22,026 nt of DNA from DAOUBP01 sp034432655 (GTDB taxonomy: Bacteria > Chloroflexota > Anaerolineae > CG2-30-64-16). The stretch covers positions 1-22,026 of the forward strand of contig DAOUBP010000140.1 in the NCBI GenBank assembly GCA_034432655.1, in the 5' to 3' direction. Positions within the stretch are counted from its first letter, which is position 1, and every line of letters begins with the position of its first letter. Positions 8,501-15,988 of the stretch are shown piece by piece. The notes under the pieces were generated by a model, which worked only from the letters and a program-made list of their open reading frames with translations, was not told the origin of the DNA and did not search any database. Both the position numbers and the translations under genes were made by a program.

Positions 8501-9080
8501 GGCCTCCGGCCGCGATGTCAACGTGCTGGTGCTGGACACCCAGGTCTATTCGAACACCGGCGGCCAGTCGTCAAAGGCGACCCCGCGGGCAGCGGTGGCG
8601 CGCTTTGCCGCAGCCGGCAAGCCGTTGCCCAAGAAAGACCTGGGCATGATCGCCATGACCTACGGCACGATCTATGTGGCGCAGGTGGCCATGGGCGCCA
8701 ACGACGCCCAGACGGTGCGCGCCTTCCTGGAGGCCGAGGCGTATCCCGGCCCCAGCCTGATCATCGCCTACAGCCACTGCATCGCTCACGGCATCAACAT
8801 GGCCAAAGGCCTGAACCAGCAGAAACTGGCGGTGGAAAGCGGCGCGTGGCCGTTGTACCGGTTCAACCCGCAACTGGCTGCGGCCGGCGAGAACCCGCTG
8901 ACGCTGGATTCGAAGCCACCCAAGATCCCGTTGAAGGAATACGTCTACAACGAGACCCGTTACAGCATGTTGGTGCAGGCCGATGAGGCCCGGGCCGAGA
9001 AGCTGCTGAAGCTGGCCCAGGAGGACGTGAACAACCGCTGGAAGATGTACGAGCGGTGGGCTTCGGGGAACGGAAAGTAA
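5547..9080 (+). CDS. nifJ: Pyruvate:ferredoxin (flavodoxin) oxidoreductase, NifJ type
   Basis: This cytoplasmic, oxygen-sensitive enzyme converts pyruvate, CoA and oxidised ferredoxin to acetyl-CoA, CO2 and reduced ferredoxin. The 1177 residues form a full-length single-chain enzyme. The N-terminal domain has YPITPSS with Thr32. A two-cluster ferredoxin domain has CxxCxxCxxxCP at 689-700 and again at 745-756. The proximal cluster Cys are 819, 822, 847 and 1078, spaced as in the Desulfovibrio africanus enzyme. The thiamine diphosphate site is GDGW at 970-973 with SNTGGQ at 1002-1007. ATG 5547 is chosen because GGAGG lies at 5535-5539 with a 7-nt spacer and homology begins there; the frame is open 55 codons further up without recognisable sequence. 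The DHOD-like gene follows after 21 bp. A related 2-oxoacid could be the substrate. Confidence 0.95.
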   Translation: MSKRHVVTIDGNEAAAYIAHKTNEVIAIYPITPSSNMGEWADTWSAQGRTNIWGTVPLVVEMQSEGGAAGAVHGALQTGSLTTTFTASQGLLLMIPNMFKIAGELTSTVFHVSARTVATHALSIFGDHSDVMSVRATGWAMMCSNSVQEVMDLALIAQASTLHARVPFLHFFDGFRTSHELCKVEELSDDDIRAMIDDELVLAHRRRALNPERPVIRGTAQNPDVFFQAREACNPYYLAVPGIVQAQMDKFARIVGRQYHLFDYVGAPDAERVVVMMGSGAETAHQTVEYLVERGEKVGLVKVRLYRPFSVEHFIKALPPTVKVITALDRTKEPGAAGEPLYTDVATAVVETGLGVKVLGGRYGLASKEFTPAMCVAVYENMAAASPKNHFTVGITDDVTNTSLAYDPNFNIEPADMVRALFYGLGADGTVGANHNSIRIIGTETPNSAQGYFVYDSKKSGATTISHLRFGPRDIHAPYLIQKANFVACHQWVFTERYNMLAKAEPGAVFLLNSPYGPDEVWDHLPRELQKEIVEKQIKFFVIDAYKVAKDTGMGVRINTIMQTCFFAISGVLPRDEAIAKIKESIRKTYGRRGEAVVQQNFAAVDHTLAHLYEVKYPNAVTSSITMPPIVPEEAPEFVKTVTARIMAGEGDSLPVSAFPPDGTWPTATTQWEKRNIALEIPVWDPAICIQCGKCAFVCPHAAIRTKVYPPEALVDAPPTFKAVDYKSRDLPGMKYTVQVAPEDCTGCGLCVEACPAKNKSEPRLKAINMAPQLPLRATERENYRFFFNLPELDRTILPLNNVKNSQLLQPLFEFSGACAGCGETPYVKLVSQLFGDRAIIANATGCSSIYGGNLPTTPWAVNKEGRGPAWSNSLFEDNAEFGFGFRLTIDKQREYAAELIDAHRDVIGDALVDELLSADQSTEKGIADQRARVAILKQKLAGNPEPWAVQLLEIADVLVKRSVWIIGGDGWAYDIGYGGLDHVLASGRDVNVLVLDTQVYSNTGGQSSKATPRAAVARFAAAGKPLPKKDLGMIAMTYGTIYVAQVAMGANDAQTVRAFLEAEAYPGPSLIIAYSHCIAHGINMAKGLNQQKLAVESGAWPLYRFNPQLAAAGENPLTLDSKPPKIPLKEYVYNETRYSMLVQADEARAEKLLKLAQEDVNNRWKMYERWASGNGK

Positions 9081-9101
9081 GCGCAAGAAAGGAACCCGGC
9101 A

Positions 9102-10094
9102 ATGCTTGATCTCACTACCACCTATATGGGCTTGACCCTGAAAAACCCGGTTGTGCCATCCGCCTCCCCGCTCTCAAAGACGGTCGGCGGCATCAAGCGG
9201 ATGGAAGATGCCGGTGCAGCGGCTGTGGTGATGTACTCGCTGTTCGAGGAGCAAATAGACCTGGAAGCGCTGTCGCTGCACCACTTCCTCGAACAGGGCG
9301 CGTACAGCTATGCGGAGGCCCTTACCTACTTCCCTTCAGCCGCCGAGTACAATCGCGGCCCTGATGGCTACCTGGAGTTGATCCGCGAGGCCAAAGAGGC
9401 TGTGGATATCCCCATCATCGGCAGCCTCAACGGCGTGACCCCTGGCGGGTGGACCCGTTATGCCCGGCTCATCGAGGAGGCCGGCGCCGATGCGCTGGAG
9501 CTCAACGTCTATCTGATCCCGACCCGTCTTGATCAGCCGGCGGACGCAATCGAACAGGTCTACCTGGACGTGCTCAAAGACGTCAAGGCCAACGTCAGCA
9601 TCCCGGTGGCCATGAAACTGAGCCCGTTCTTCAGCTCGATCCCGCACATGGCCCATCGGCTGGATCAGGCCGGTGCCAACGGCCTGGTGCTGTTCAACCG
9701 CTTCTACCAGCCCGATTTCGATCTGGAGGAACTGACCGTCACGCCGCATCTGATGCTCAGCACCCCCTGGGAGATGCGCCTGCCCCTCCGCTGGATCGCC
9801 ATTCTCTATGGCCGCTTGCAGGCCTCGTTGGCCCTTACCACCGGCATCCACACGCCGGAAGATGTGGTCAAGGCCATCATGGCCGGTGCGGACATCGCGC
9901 AGACGGCCTCTGCGCTGCTGGAGCACGGCATCGGCAAGATCGGGGAGCTGGTGGCCGGCTTGCAGCAATGGATGGAGGAGCACGAGTACGAATCGGTGCA
10001 GCAGATGAAAGGGGCCTTGAGCCAGCGTAAAGTTGCCGAGCCGGCCGCGTTCGAGCGCGCAAACTACATGAAGGTGTTGGGCAGCTGGCGCTGA
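9102..10094 (+). CDS. Dihydroorotate dehydrogenase-like flavoprotein (non-canonical active site)
   Basis: This is a 330-residue TIM-barrel flavoprotein of the DHOD-like group. Visible family features are LKNPVVPSASPLSKTVGG near the N-terminus, GSLNG at 107-111, the barrel lysine in MKLSPFF (Lys172) and a C-terminal FMN-phosphate segment (TTGIHTPEDV, AGADIAQTASAL). Canonical class 1 dehydrogenases have ELNxSCPN with a catalytic Cys, or Ser in class 2. Here the equivalent reads ELNVYLIPT (133-141), with neither residue, so orotate synthesis should not be assumed. The start ATG has AAAGGA at 9088-9093, 8 nt upstream. It lies 21 bp behind PFOR and is followed by a terminator, so the two form a two-gene unit; use or supply of PFOR electrons is inference. 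Confidence 0.85.
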   Translation: MLDLTTTYMGLTLKNPVVPSASPLSKTVGGIKRMEDAGAAAVVMYSLFEEQIDLEALSLHHFLEQGAYSYAEALTYFPSAAEYNRGPDGYLELIREAKEAVDIPIIGSLNGVTPGGWTRYARLIEEAGADALELNVYLIPTRLDQPADAIEQVYLDVLKDVKANVSIPVAMKLSPFFSSIPHMAHRLDQAGANGLVLFNRFYQPDFDLEELTVTPHLMLSTPWEMRLPLRWIAILYGRLQASLALTTGIHTPEDVVKAIMAGADIAQTASALLEHGIGKIGELVAGLQQWMEEHEYESVQQMKGALSQRKVAEPAAFERANYMKVLGSWR

Positions 10095-10151
10095 AGAGGT
10101 TTTTGGGATAGGCATCAGGCCGAATTTCTAGCCTAACACCCCGTCTGCCAC

Positions 10152-10196
10152 GACTCCCCGAAGTCTCCTGCCAGCAGGCTTCGGGGAGTCCTGTTT
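10152..10196 (+). terminator. Intrinsic terminator of the PFOR/DHOD-like operon
   Basis: GACTCCCCGAAG (10152-10163) pairs perfectly with CTTCGGGGAGTC (10179-10190). A CCTG/CAGG helix extends the stem above a 3-nt bulge, and CTGTTT follows. It lies 57 bp after the DHOD-like stop and before the next promoter. Confidence 0.75.
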
Positions 10197-10229
10197 GCGC
10201 CAGGCCTCTCAAATTTTAAGTTTGCCCCC

Positions 10230-10258
10230 TTGACAGTTTGTGAATTCTGTGCTAATCT
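10230..10258 (+). promoter_or_regulatory. Sigma70-type promoter of transport/oxidation operon B
   Basis: TTGACA (10230-10235, 6/6) and TAATCT (10253-10258) are separated by 17 bp, with an extended -10 TGC just before the -10 box. Transcription should begin near 10265, inside the operator block. The leader of about 128 nt ends with GGAGGT at 10382-10387. The rest of the 10095-10392 gap holds only the terminator and operator. Confidence 0.65.
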
Positions 10259-10261
10259 GGT

Positions 10262-10279
10262 TGTCAGACATCAGACAAC
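10262..10279. promoter_or_regulatory. Predicted GntR-type operator at the operon B start site
   Basis: TGTCAGACATCAGACAAC contains the 9-bp palindrome TGTCAGACA, a tandem TCAGACA repeat, and outer TTGTC/GACAA arms when 10261 is included. It begins 3 bp after the -10 box, so a bound protein would block initiation. It matches 19797-19814 at 16 of 18 positions. The operator role and the GntR assignment are inference from position, symmetry and duplication. Confidence 0.6.
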
Positions 10280-10392
10280 CTCAAATTACACGACCGATCT
10301 TATGATCCGATCCAACAAGCAAAGAAGCTGACTGGAGCGAGTCCCCGTGAGAACCACTGCGCAGATATTGCACCACCCATCGGAGGTAGACC

Positions 10393-11535
10393 ATGCCGCC
10401 GGATACCGCCATTGATACTTTCCCCCGCGCGCGCAGGCCCGTATTTGATTGGCAAGGGCTTTTGCTCAGGGCTGCGTCGCCGCTCCTGGCAATCCTTATC
10501 GCGCTGTTGGTGGGCGCAATCATGCTGGTGTTGCTGGGCGCCAATCCCCTGGCCGCTTACGCGACGATGGTCAAGGGCGTGTTCACCACCACATCAGGCT
10601 TCACCCAGTCGCTGGTCAAAGCGACCCCGTTGTTATTGGTCGGCCTGGGCATCTGCATTGCGTTTCGTGCCAGCGTCATCAACATCGGCGGTGAAGGCCA
10701 GATTATCGCCGGCGCACTGATGGCCACCTGGTTCTCGCTGCAGTTTCGCACGTGGCCCGGCTGGTTGCTGATCCCCTGCACCATGATCATGGGATTTCTG
10801 GCCGGTGCGTTTTGGGGCTTCATCCCCGGCATCCTCAAGGCGCGCCTCAACGTCAACGAGATTCTGAGCACGGTGATGATGAACGCCATCGGCCTGCAGT
10901 TCATGAATCTCCTGATCCGCGGCCCGCTGATTGATCCGGCCGGCATCACCGCCGGTACCTATCTGCCCCAATCCGAACGCCTGCCCCAGCAAGTGTGGCT
11001 GCCCCGCCTGGTGCCGCAAACCCAGCTCCATGCTGGCGCCATTATCGCGGTCATCCTGGCGGTGCTGGTCTACATCTTCTTGTGGCGCACCACGATCGGC
11101 TACCGTATCCGGGCGGTTGGCTTGAACCCCGACGCCTCGCGTTATGCCGGCATCCCGGTACCTTTCTACCAGGCGCTGTCGCTGACGCTGGCTGGCGGAT
11201 TCGCAGGGCTGGCCGGCGTGATCGAGGTGCTGGGCGTGCATCGCCGCCTGCTGGACGGTGTCACCGCTGGCTACGGCTTCTCGGGCATTGTGGCCGCGCT
11301 GTTCGGCGGCCTGCACCCCCTGGGCTTAATCCCTGCCTCGTGGCTGTTCGGCAGCCTGCTGGTCGGCGCGGATACCATGCAACGGTCGGTCCAGGTGCCT
11401 TCGGCACTCATTGATGCGTTGCTGGGCCTGATCGTACTGCTGGTCGTCGGTTCACAGATGTGGTCGCGGCAGCTCGCCACACGACGCTCAATCGCACTGG
11501 CTGCTGCGCAGAAGAAGGCGGAGACGCACGCATGA
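10393..11535 (+). CDS. BMP-type ABC transporter permease, first subunit, system B
   Basis: This is an inner-membrane permease of the NupP/YufP-like group, 380 residues. A hydrophilic N-terminus of about 25 residues precedes the first membrane segment, and NIGGEGQ sits at 97-103, equivalent to NIGAEGQ in the system A paralogue. A coupling loop of the type GLNPDASRYAGIPV precedes a Gly/Ala-rich helix. The start ATG has GGAGGT 5 nt upstream. It is the first gene of operon B, so here permeases come before the binding protein and ATPase, unlike in system A. Its stop overlaps the next start (ATGA). Confidence 0.92.
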   Translation: MPPDTAIDTFPRARRPVFDWQGLLLRAASPLLAILIALLVGAIMLVLLGANPLAAYATMVKGVFTTTSGFTQSLVKATPLLLVGLGICIAFRASVINIGGEGQIIAGALMATWFSLQFRTWPGWLLIPCTMIMGFLAGAFWGFIPGILKARLNVNEILSTVMMNAIGLQFMNLLIRGPLIDPAGITAGTYLPQSERLPQQVWLPRLVPQTQLHAGAIIAVILAVLVYIFLWRTTIGYRIRAVGLNPDASRYAGIPVPFYQALSLTLAGGFAGLAGVIEVLGVHRRLLDGVTAGYGFSGIVAALFGGLHPLGLIPASWLFGSLLVGADTMQRSVQVPSALIDALLGLIVLLVVGSQMWSRQLATRRSIALAAAQKKAETHA

Positions 11536-12464
11536 ACGAAGTCATCACTTCTGCGGTCATCGTCGGTATCCTCACCTCGGCCGTTCGCCTGGCGACACCG
11601 TATCTTTACTCCGCGATCGGCGAAGCCATCTCGGAGATTTCCGGCGTGCTCAACCTGGGCGTGGACGGCATCATGCTCTTGGGCGCTTTCGGGGCCTTTT
11701 TCGTGGCGCTGAACACGGGCAATCTGTGGCTGGGGTTGCTGACGGGCGCCCTGATCGGGGTGGCCATGGGCTTGCTCATGGCATTCATCAGCGTCACCAT
11801 GAGAGCCGAGCAAGGCATCAGCGGCATTGGCCTCTACATGTTCGGCCTGGGCCTTTCCAGCCTGTTGTTCAAGACGACCGTCGGCACGGTCAAAACGATC
11901 GTGGGCTTCCAGCCGATCAAAATCCCGCTGTTAGGCGACATCCCCTTTATCGGTGAAGTGCTTTTCAATCAGAGCCTCCCGGTCTACGGCGCGTTCTTGT
12001 TGGTGCCGTTGGCCTGGTTCATCCTGGAAAAGACCACGTGGGGCCTGCAGTTGAAGGCAGTAGGACAAACGCCAGCCGCGGCGGACTCGCTGGGTGTCAA
12101 CGTTGATCGGGTGCGCTACGTCGCAACCTGCACCGGTTCGCTGCTGGCCGGGTTGGCGGGTGCGTCGCTATCGCTGGCGCTGGTCAACCTGTTCCAGGAA
12201 AACCTGACCGCCGGCCAGGGCTTCATTGCTGTGGCGCTGGTGTACTTCGGCGGCTGGCGGCCGCTGGGCATTATGTTGGGCGCGCTACTCTTCAGCACAG
12301 TCAACGCGTTCCAATTATGGATGCAGGTGTTGGGCGTCGCCATCCCCTCCGACGTGGCGGTGATGCTGCCTTACCTGTTGACGATCGTGGCGCTGGCCCT
12401 GACCGTGAGCCGGGTGCGTGGGCCGGCGGCGCTTAACAAGCCCTTTTACCGAGGAGAGCATTGA
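11532..12464 (+). CDS. BMP-type ABC transporter permease, second subunit, system B
   Basis: This is the partner permease of the NupQ/YufQ-like group. The start is set at ATG 11532, which overlaps the preceding stop as ATGA and gives 310 residues beginning MNEVITSAVIVGI. A longer in-frame reading from 11460 would add 24 polar residues encoded inside the previous gene and is unlikely. The motif GVLNLGVDGIM at 38-48 matches GILNLGLEGIM of system A with Glu changed to Asp. The loop GQTPAAADSLGVNVDRVRYV is the probable ATPase contact. The binding-protein gene follows after 46 bp. Confidence 0.92.
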   Translation: MNEVITSAVIVGILTSAVRLATPYLYSAIGEAISEISGVLNLGVDGIMLLGAFGAFFVALNTGNLWLGLLTGALIGVAMGLLMAFISVTMRAEQGISGIGLYMFGLGLSSLLFKTTVGTVKTIVGFQPIKIPLLGDIPFIGEVLFNQSLPVYGAFLLVPLAWFILEKTTWGLQLKAVGQTPAAADSLGVNVDRVRYVATCTGSLLAGLAGASLSLALVNLFQENLTAGQGFIAVALVYFGGWRPLGIMLGALLFSTVNAFQLWMQVLGVAIPSDVAVMLPYLLTIVALALTVSRVRGPAALNKPFYRGEH

Positions 12465-12510
12465 TCCATCTCGTGTCACATTCTCACACCCTGCAAGGAG
12501 AGAAAAACTT

Positions 12511-13506
12511 ATGAAAACCCACACCCTGTTCGTTCTTGTCGTCGTGATCGCGTTGCTGGCCGCTTGCGGCGGCGCGGCCAACCCTGCGCCACAGGCTGCC
12601 AAGCCGTTGCGCATCGCTGTAGTGATGCCCAGCTCCATCCACGACCTGGCCTTCAGCCAGTCTATGTATGATGCCCTTAAGGCGGTGCAAGCTGAAATGG
12701 GCGGCGAGTCGGCGCTGGAGCTGAAGTATTCGGAGAACATGTTCAAGGTGCCGGACGCTGCGGCTGCGCTGCGGGACTACGCCAGCCAGGGCTTCGACAT
12801 CGTGATCGGCCACGGCTCACAGTACGGCTCATCCATCCAGGAGATCGCCCCCGACTTCCCGAACACGGTCTTCGCCTGGGGTACCGATGTCAACACCTTC
12901 GGCCTGAAGAACGTCTACGCGTATACGGCAGCCGCCGAACAGGGCGGCTATGTCAATGGCGTCATAGCAGCTAAGCTGACCAAGAGCAAGATCATCGGCG
13001 TTACCGGCCCCGTCGAGGTAGGTGACGCCAAGACCTACATCTCGGGCTTCGTCCAGGGTGTGGCCTCGGTTGATCCCAACATCAAGGTTGCCAAGACGTG
13101 GACCGGCTCCTTCTCAGACGTGGCGTTGATGACCGAAGCTGCCAAGACCCACATTGCGGCCGGTGCCGACGTGTTGACCGGCTCATCGCAATCGGTGGTT
13201 GGCTCCATCGGCGCGGCCAAGGAAAAAGGGAACGTCCTGTGGCTCGGCACTCAACAGGATCAGTCCTCGCTTGCTCCCGAGATCGTGGTCGCCTGCCAGC
13301 AGTACGACTGGACCGGCATGCTGAAGCAAATTATCGAGGGCCGTAAGAGCGGCAAACTGGGCGGTGAAACCTACATCCTGCAACTGAAAAACGGCGGGTT
13401 GAAGATGACATTCAACCCGAACTACAAACTGCCCGATGACGTCAAGCAAGCGGCCGAGGCGGCCATCGAAGGCATCAAGAACGGCAGCATCGTAGTGACA
13501 CCGTAA
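12511..13506 (+). CDS. BMP-family substrate-binding lipoprotein, system B
   Basis: This is a membrane-anchored extracytoplasmic binding protein, 331 residues from ATG 12511, preceded by AAGGAG 10 nt upstream. The N-terminus is a clear lipoprotein signal: MKTH, a hydrophobic stretch, then the lipobox LAAC with Cys19 as the acylated residue. A short linker leads to the BMP domain from about residue 30 (RIAVVMPSSIHDLAFSQSMY). It is a single-domain member, clearly divergent from the system A protein: it lacks the WNWG segment and ends in KNGSIVVTP. The two importers therefore probably bind different ligands. A longer reading from 12418 would bury the signal peptide and is rejected. The ligand is unknown; nucleoside or base is inferred from family and context. 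Confidence 0.92.
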   Translation: MKTHTLFVLVVVIALLAACGGAANPAPQAAKPLRIAVVMPSSIHDLAFSQSMYDALKAVQAEMGGESALELKYSENMFKVPDAAAALRDYASQGFDIVIGHGSQYGSSIQEIAPDFPNTVFAWGTDVNTFGLKNVYAYTAAAEQGGYVNGVIAAKLTKSKIIGVTGPVEVGDAKTYISGFVQGVASVDPNIKVAKTWTGSFSDVALMTEAAKTHIAAGADVLTGSSQSVVGSIGAAKEKGNVLWLGTQQDQSSLAPEIVVACQQYDWTGMLKQIIEGRKSGKLGGETYILQLKNGGLKMTFNPNYKLPDDVKQAAEAAIEGIKNGSIVVTP

Positions 13507-13518
13507 CACCAGCAAGCA

Positions 13519-13558
13519 CGGGACAAACCGGGTTTCTGCAAAAACCTGGTTTGTCCCG
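13519..13558 (+). promoter_or_regulatory. 17-bp intercistronic hairpin after the second binding-protein gene
   Basis: Arms 13519-13535 and 13542-13558 pair over 17 bp with one G/U, around a 6-nt loop. No T-run follows. It sits between the binding-protein and ATPase genes, the same place as the 1151-1191 hairpin in operon A, but the sequences are unrelated. A role in stabilising the upstream message or limiting downstream expression is inferred. Confidence 0.7.
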
Positions 13559-13578
13559 GCCAGGGCCAGGAGAGAAAA

Positions 13579-15204
13579 ATGGCGACCTCGCAGCACCGGA
13601 ACGATAGTGGCGCGCATCCCGCAGCACAAAAGCGCATCCAGCGCATTGAGATGTGCGACATCGTCAAACGCTTTCCCGGCGTTCTCGCCAACGACAGGGT
13701 GTGTTTCGATGTCAACGCCGGCGAAGTCCATGCCCTGCTGGGCGAAAACGGCGCGGGCAAAAGCACCCTGATGCGCCAGCTCTACGGCCTGTACAAACCC
13801 GACGAAGGCGAAATCCTGATAGACGGCAAGCCAACGGTCTTCAACTCCCCGGCAGATGCCATTCGCGCTGGCATCGGGATGATCCACCAGCATTTCATGT
13901 TGGTACCCACGCTGACGGTGACGCAAAACATTGCGTTGGGCCTGCCCTCTTCCCGCGAGCCGTTACTCGATCTTGACCGGGTCAGCAAGCGTGTGCGTCA
14001 GCTCTCCGAAGAGTACGGCCTGAAGGTGGACCCGGACGCCTACATCTGGCAGCTTTCGGTCGGCGAACAGCAGCGCGTGGAGATCCTGAAAGCGTTGTAC
14101 CGCGGCGCAAGCATGATCATCCTGGACGAGCCGACCGCCGTCTTGACACCGCAAGAGGTCAAGGACTTATTCACGACCCTCCGGCGCATGGTCAAGGAAG
14201 GACACGGGCTGGTCTTCATCTCGCACAAGCTTTACGAAGTCCTGGCCATCAGCGACCGGGTTACGGTGTTGCGGGATGGGAGAATCATCGGCACGCGGGC
14301 CACGAAGGACGTCACACGCGACGAACTGGCCAAAATGATGGTGGGCCGTGAGGTCAAACGCTTGGCGCCGTTGCCGCAACAGGCCGGCGAGCCGCTGCTG
14401 CAGATCCGAGGCCTGCACACCATGGGCGACCGCGGCACCGAAGCGTTGCGGGGGGTTGACCTGGACGTGCGCGCCGGCGAGATCCTGGGCATCGCAGGGG
14501 TATCCGGCAACGGACAACGTGAACTGGCGGAGTGCTTGAGCGGCCTGCGCAAAGTCACTGCCGGCACGGTCACAGTGGCCGGCAAAGACCTGACCCATGC
14601 CTCGGTGCAGCAACGTCTACAGGCAGGCCTGGCCTACATCCCGGAAGAGCGGATGCGCGATGGCGCCATCAAGGAGTTCTCGGTCCAGGAGAACCTTTTC
14701 CTGCTGGAACACGCCTCGCCCAAATTCACGCACGGCATCTTCCTGGACTTCCCCCGTATGGCCGCCCATGCCAGGGCGTTGATCAAGGAATTTGCCGTGA
14801 AGACGCCCAGCCTGGACACCCCGATCAAAAACCTGTCCGGCGGTAACATCCAGAAGGCCATCATGGCGCGCGAACTATCGCGTGAGCCGCGCGTCCTGGT
14901 CGCCGCGCAACCGTCACGCGGCGTGGACATCGGCGCCACGGAATACATCCACCAACGCCTGCTGGAGCAACGTGCATCCGGCCGGGCTATCCTGTTGATC
15001 TCGGAAGATCTGGACGAGATCCAGGCACTTTCCGACCGCATTGCAGTGATGTACGAAGGCAGGATCATCGGAGTGGTGACGCGCGGGCAGGCCACTGTGG
15101 AGCAGCTCGGCCTGATGATGGCAGGGGTGCCCATGCACGAGGCGTTGGGCACAGCTTCTCCTGCACCTGGAAAGCAAGTGGCCGATGTCCCAGCCGTTGC
15201 GTAG
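13579..15204 (+). CDS. BMP-type nucleoside/sugar ABC transporter ATPase (two fused ATPase domains), system B
   Basis: This is the cytoplasmic energising subunit of importer B, 541 residues. Domain one has Walker A GENGAGKST at 55-63, signature LSVGE at 159-163 and Walker B Asp183-Glu184, followed by SHKLYEV with the switch His. Domain two has a degenerate P-loop (AGVSGNGQRE) and signature LSGGNIQ, normal for the family. The start ATG 13579 has AGGAG at 13568-13572. About 25 polar residues precede the ABC fold and about 20 follow it (GTASPAPGKQVADV), a slightly longer tail than in system A. Its last 20 bp overlap the start of the GntR gene, so the regulator is co-translated with the transporter. 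Confidence 0.93.
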   Translation: MATSQHRNDSGAHPAAQKRIQRIEMCDIVKRFPGVLANDRVCFDVNAGEVHALLGENGAGKSTLMRQLYGLYKPDEGEILIDGKPTVFNSPADAIRAGIGMIHQHFMLVPTLTVTQNIALGLPSSREPLLDLDRVSKRVRQLSEEYGLKVDPDAYIWQLSVGEQQRVEILKALYRGASMIILDEPTAVLTPQEVKDLFTTLRRMVKEGHGLVFISHKLYEVLAISDRVTVLRDGRIIGTRATKDVTRDELAKMMVGREVKRLAPLPQQAGEPLLQIRGLHTMGDRGTEALRGVDLDVRAGEILGIAGVSGNGQRELAECLSGLRKVTAGTVTVAGKDLTHASVQQRLQAGLAYIPEERMRDGAIKEFSVQENLFLLEHASPKFTHGIFLDFPRMAAHARALIKEFAVKTPSLDTPIKNLSGGNIQKAIMARELSREPRVLVAAQPSRGVDIGATEYIHQRLLEQRASGRAILLISEDLDEIQALSDRIAVMYEGRIIGVVTRGQATVEQLGLMMAGVPMHEALGTASPAPGKQVADVPAVA

Positions 15205-15988
15205 CTTGCGCTCTGATTACCGGCCTCTCTACATCCAAGCGGTGGACGCGTTGTACGAGCTGATCGAGGCAGGGGTCTACCAGCCAGGTCAGCCCCTGCC
15301 GACCGAGCCACAACTGGCAACACAGTTGGGTGTCTCCCGCTCGACGGTGCGCGAAGCGTTGAGCTACCTGGAGAAAGATGGCGTCATCGTGCGCAAGCAA
15401 GGGGTGGGCACCTTTGTCGCGCCCCGCTCTGAGCACATCTCGGGCGGGCTGGAGCGGTTGGCCAGCTTTCGGTCGGTGGCCGAACTGGCAGGTGCCAGGG
15501 TCGAGACGGTCGAGCGCACGGTCGGGGTCACGCCGGCCGCTGCCCCCATCGCAACAGCGCTTCAAGTGCCTGAGGGCAGTGAGCTGGTACAGGTCAAGAT
15601 CACCGAAGCGATTGCGGGTTGTCGCATCGCATACCTGGAAGGGTTCATCGGCCGCCAGTGGGTGGACCTTGAACAGCTGGCCACCGAGGACGGGTCTTTG
15701 TTAGAGCACTTGGGACGCAGGACGGATTTGCCCGTCTCTTATTCTCGCTCGGCCATCTACGCCCTGGAGGCAGACCGGACATTGGCGGAGCGACTGGCGG
15801 TGCCTGAAGGCAAGGCCATCTTGCATCTGGCCGAGACGGTGTATACCGATGCCGATATGCCCATCGCATTCTTTCGTAACTATTTCGTGACCGATTGCTA
15901 CAACTTCAAGATCGTCCGCCGCGTTGTCCGCGCGTCAGGACTCAGCGCGCGGTCTCGCCACGAAGGATCAAAGGATGGAACGGTTTAG
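15185..15988 (+). CDS. GntR-family transcriptional regulator with UTRA domain (HutC type), copy 1
   Basis: This is a probable ligand-responsive DNA-binding repressor, 267 residues. An N-terminal winged helix-turn-helix spans about 10-79, with the recognition region EPQLATQLGVSRSTVREAL at 41-59 and the wing ending GVGTFVA. A UTRA effector domain covers roughly 85-250. The gene overlaps the ATPase gene by 20 bp and the XDH FAD-subunit gene by 14 bp, so it is embedded in operon B. Its DNA-binding domain is close to that of the second GntR protein at 19839, including the SRxTxREAL recognition helix, so both may bind the TGTCAGACA operators. The effector is probably a transported or oxidised purine-type compound, by context only. 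Confidence 0.9.
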   Translation: MSQPLRSLRSDYRPLYIQAVDALYELIEAGVYQPGQPLPTEPQLATQLGVSRSTVREALSYLEKDGVIVRKQGVGTFVAPRSEHISGGLERLASFRSVAELAGARVETVERTVGVTPAAAPIATALQVPEGSELVQVKITEAIAGCRIAYLEGFIGRQWVDLEQLATEDGSLLEHLGRRTDLPVSYSRSAIYALEADRTLAERLAVPEGKAILHLAETVYTDADMPIAFFRNYFVTDCYNFKIVRRVVRASGLSARSRHEGSKDGTV

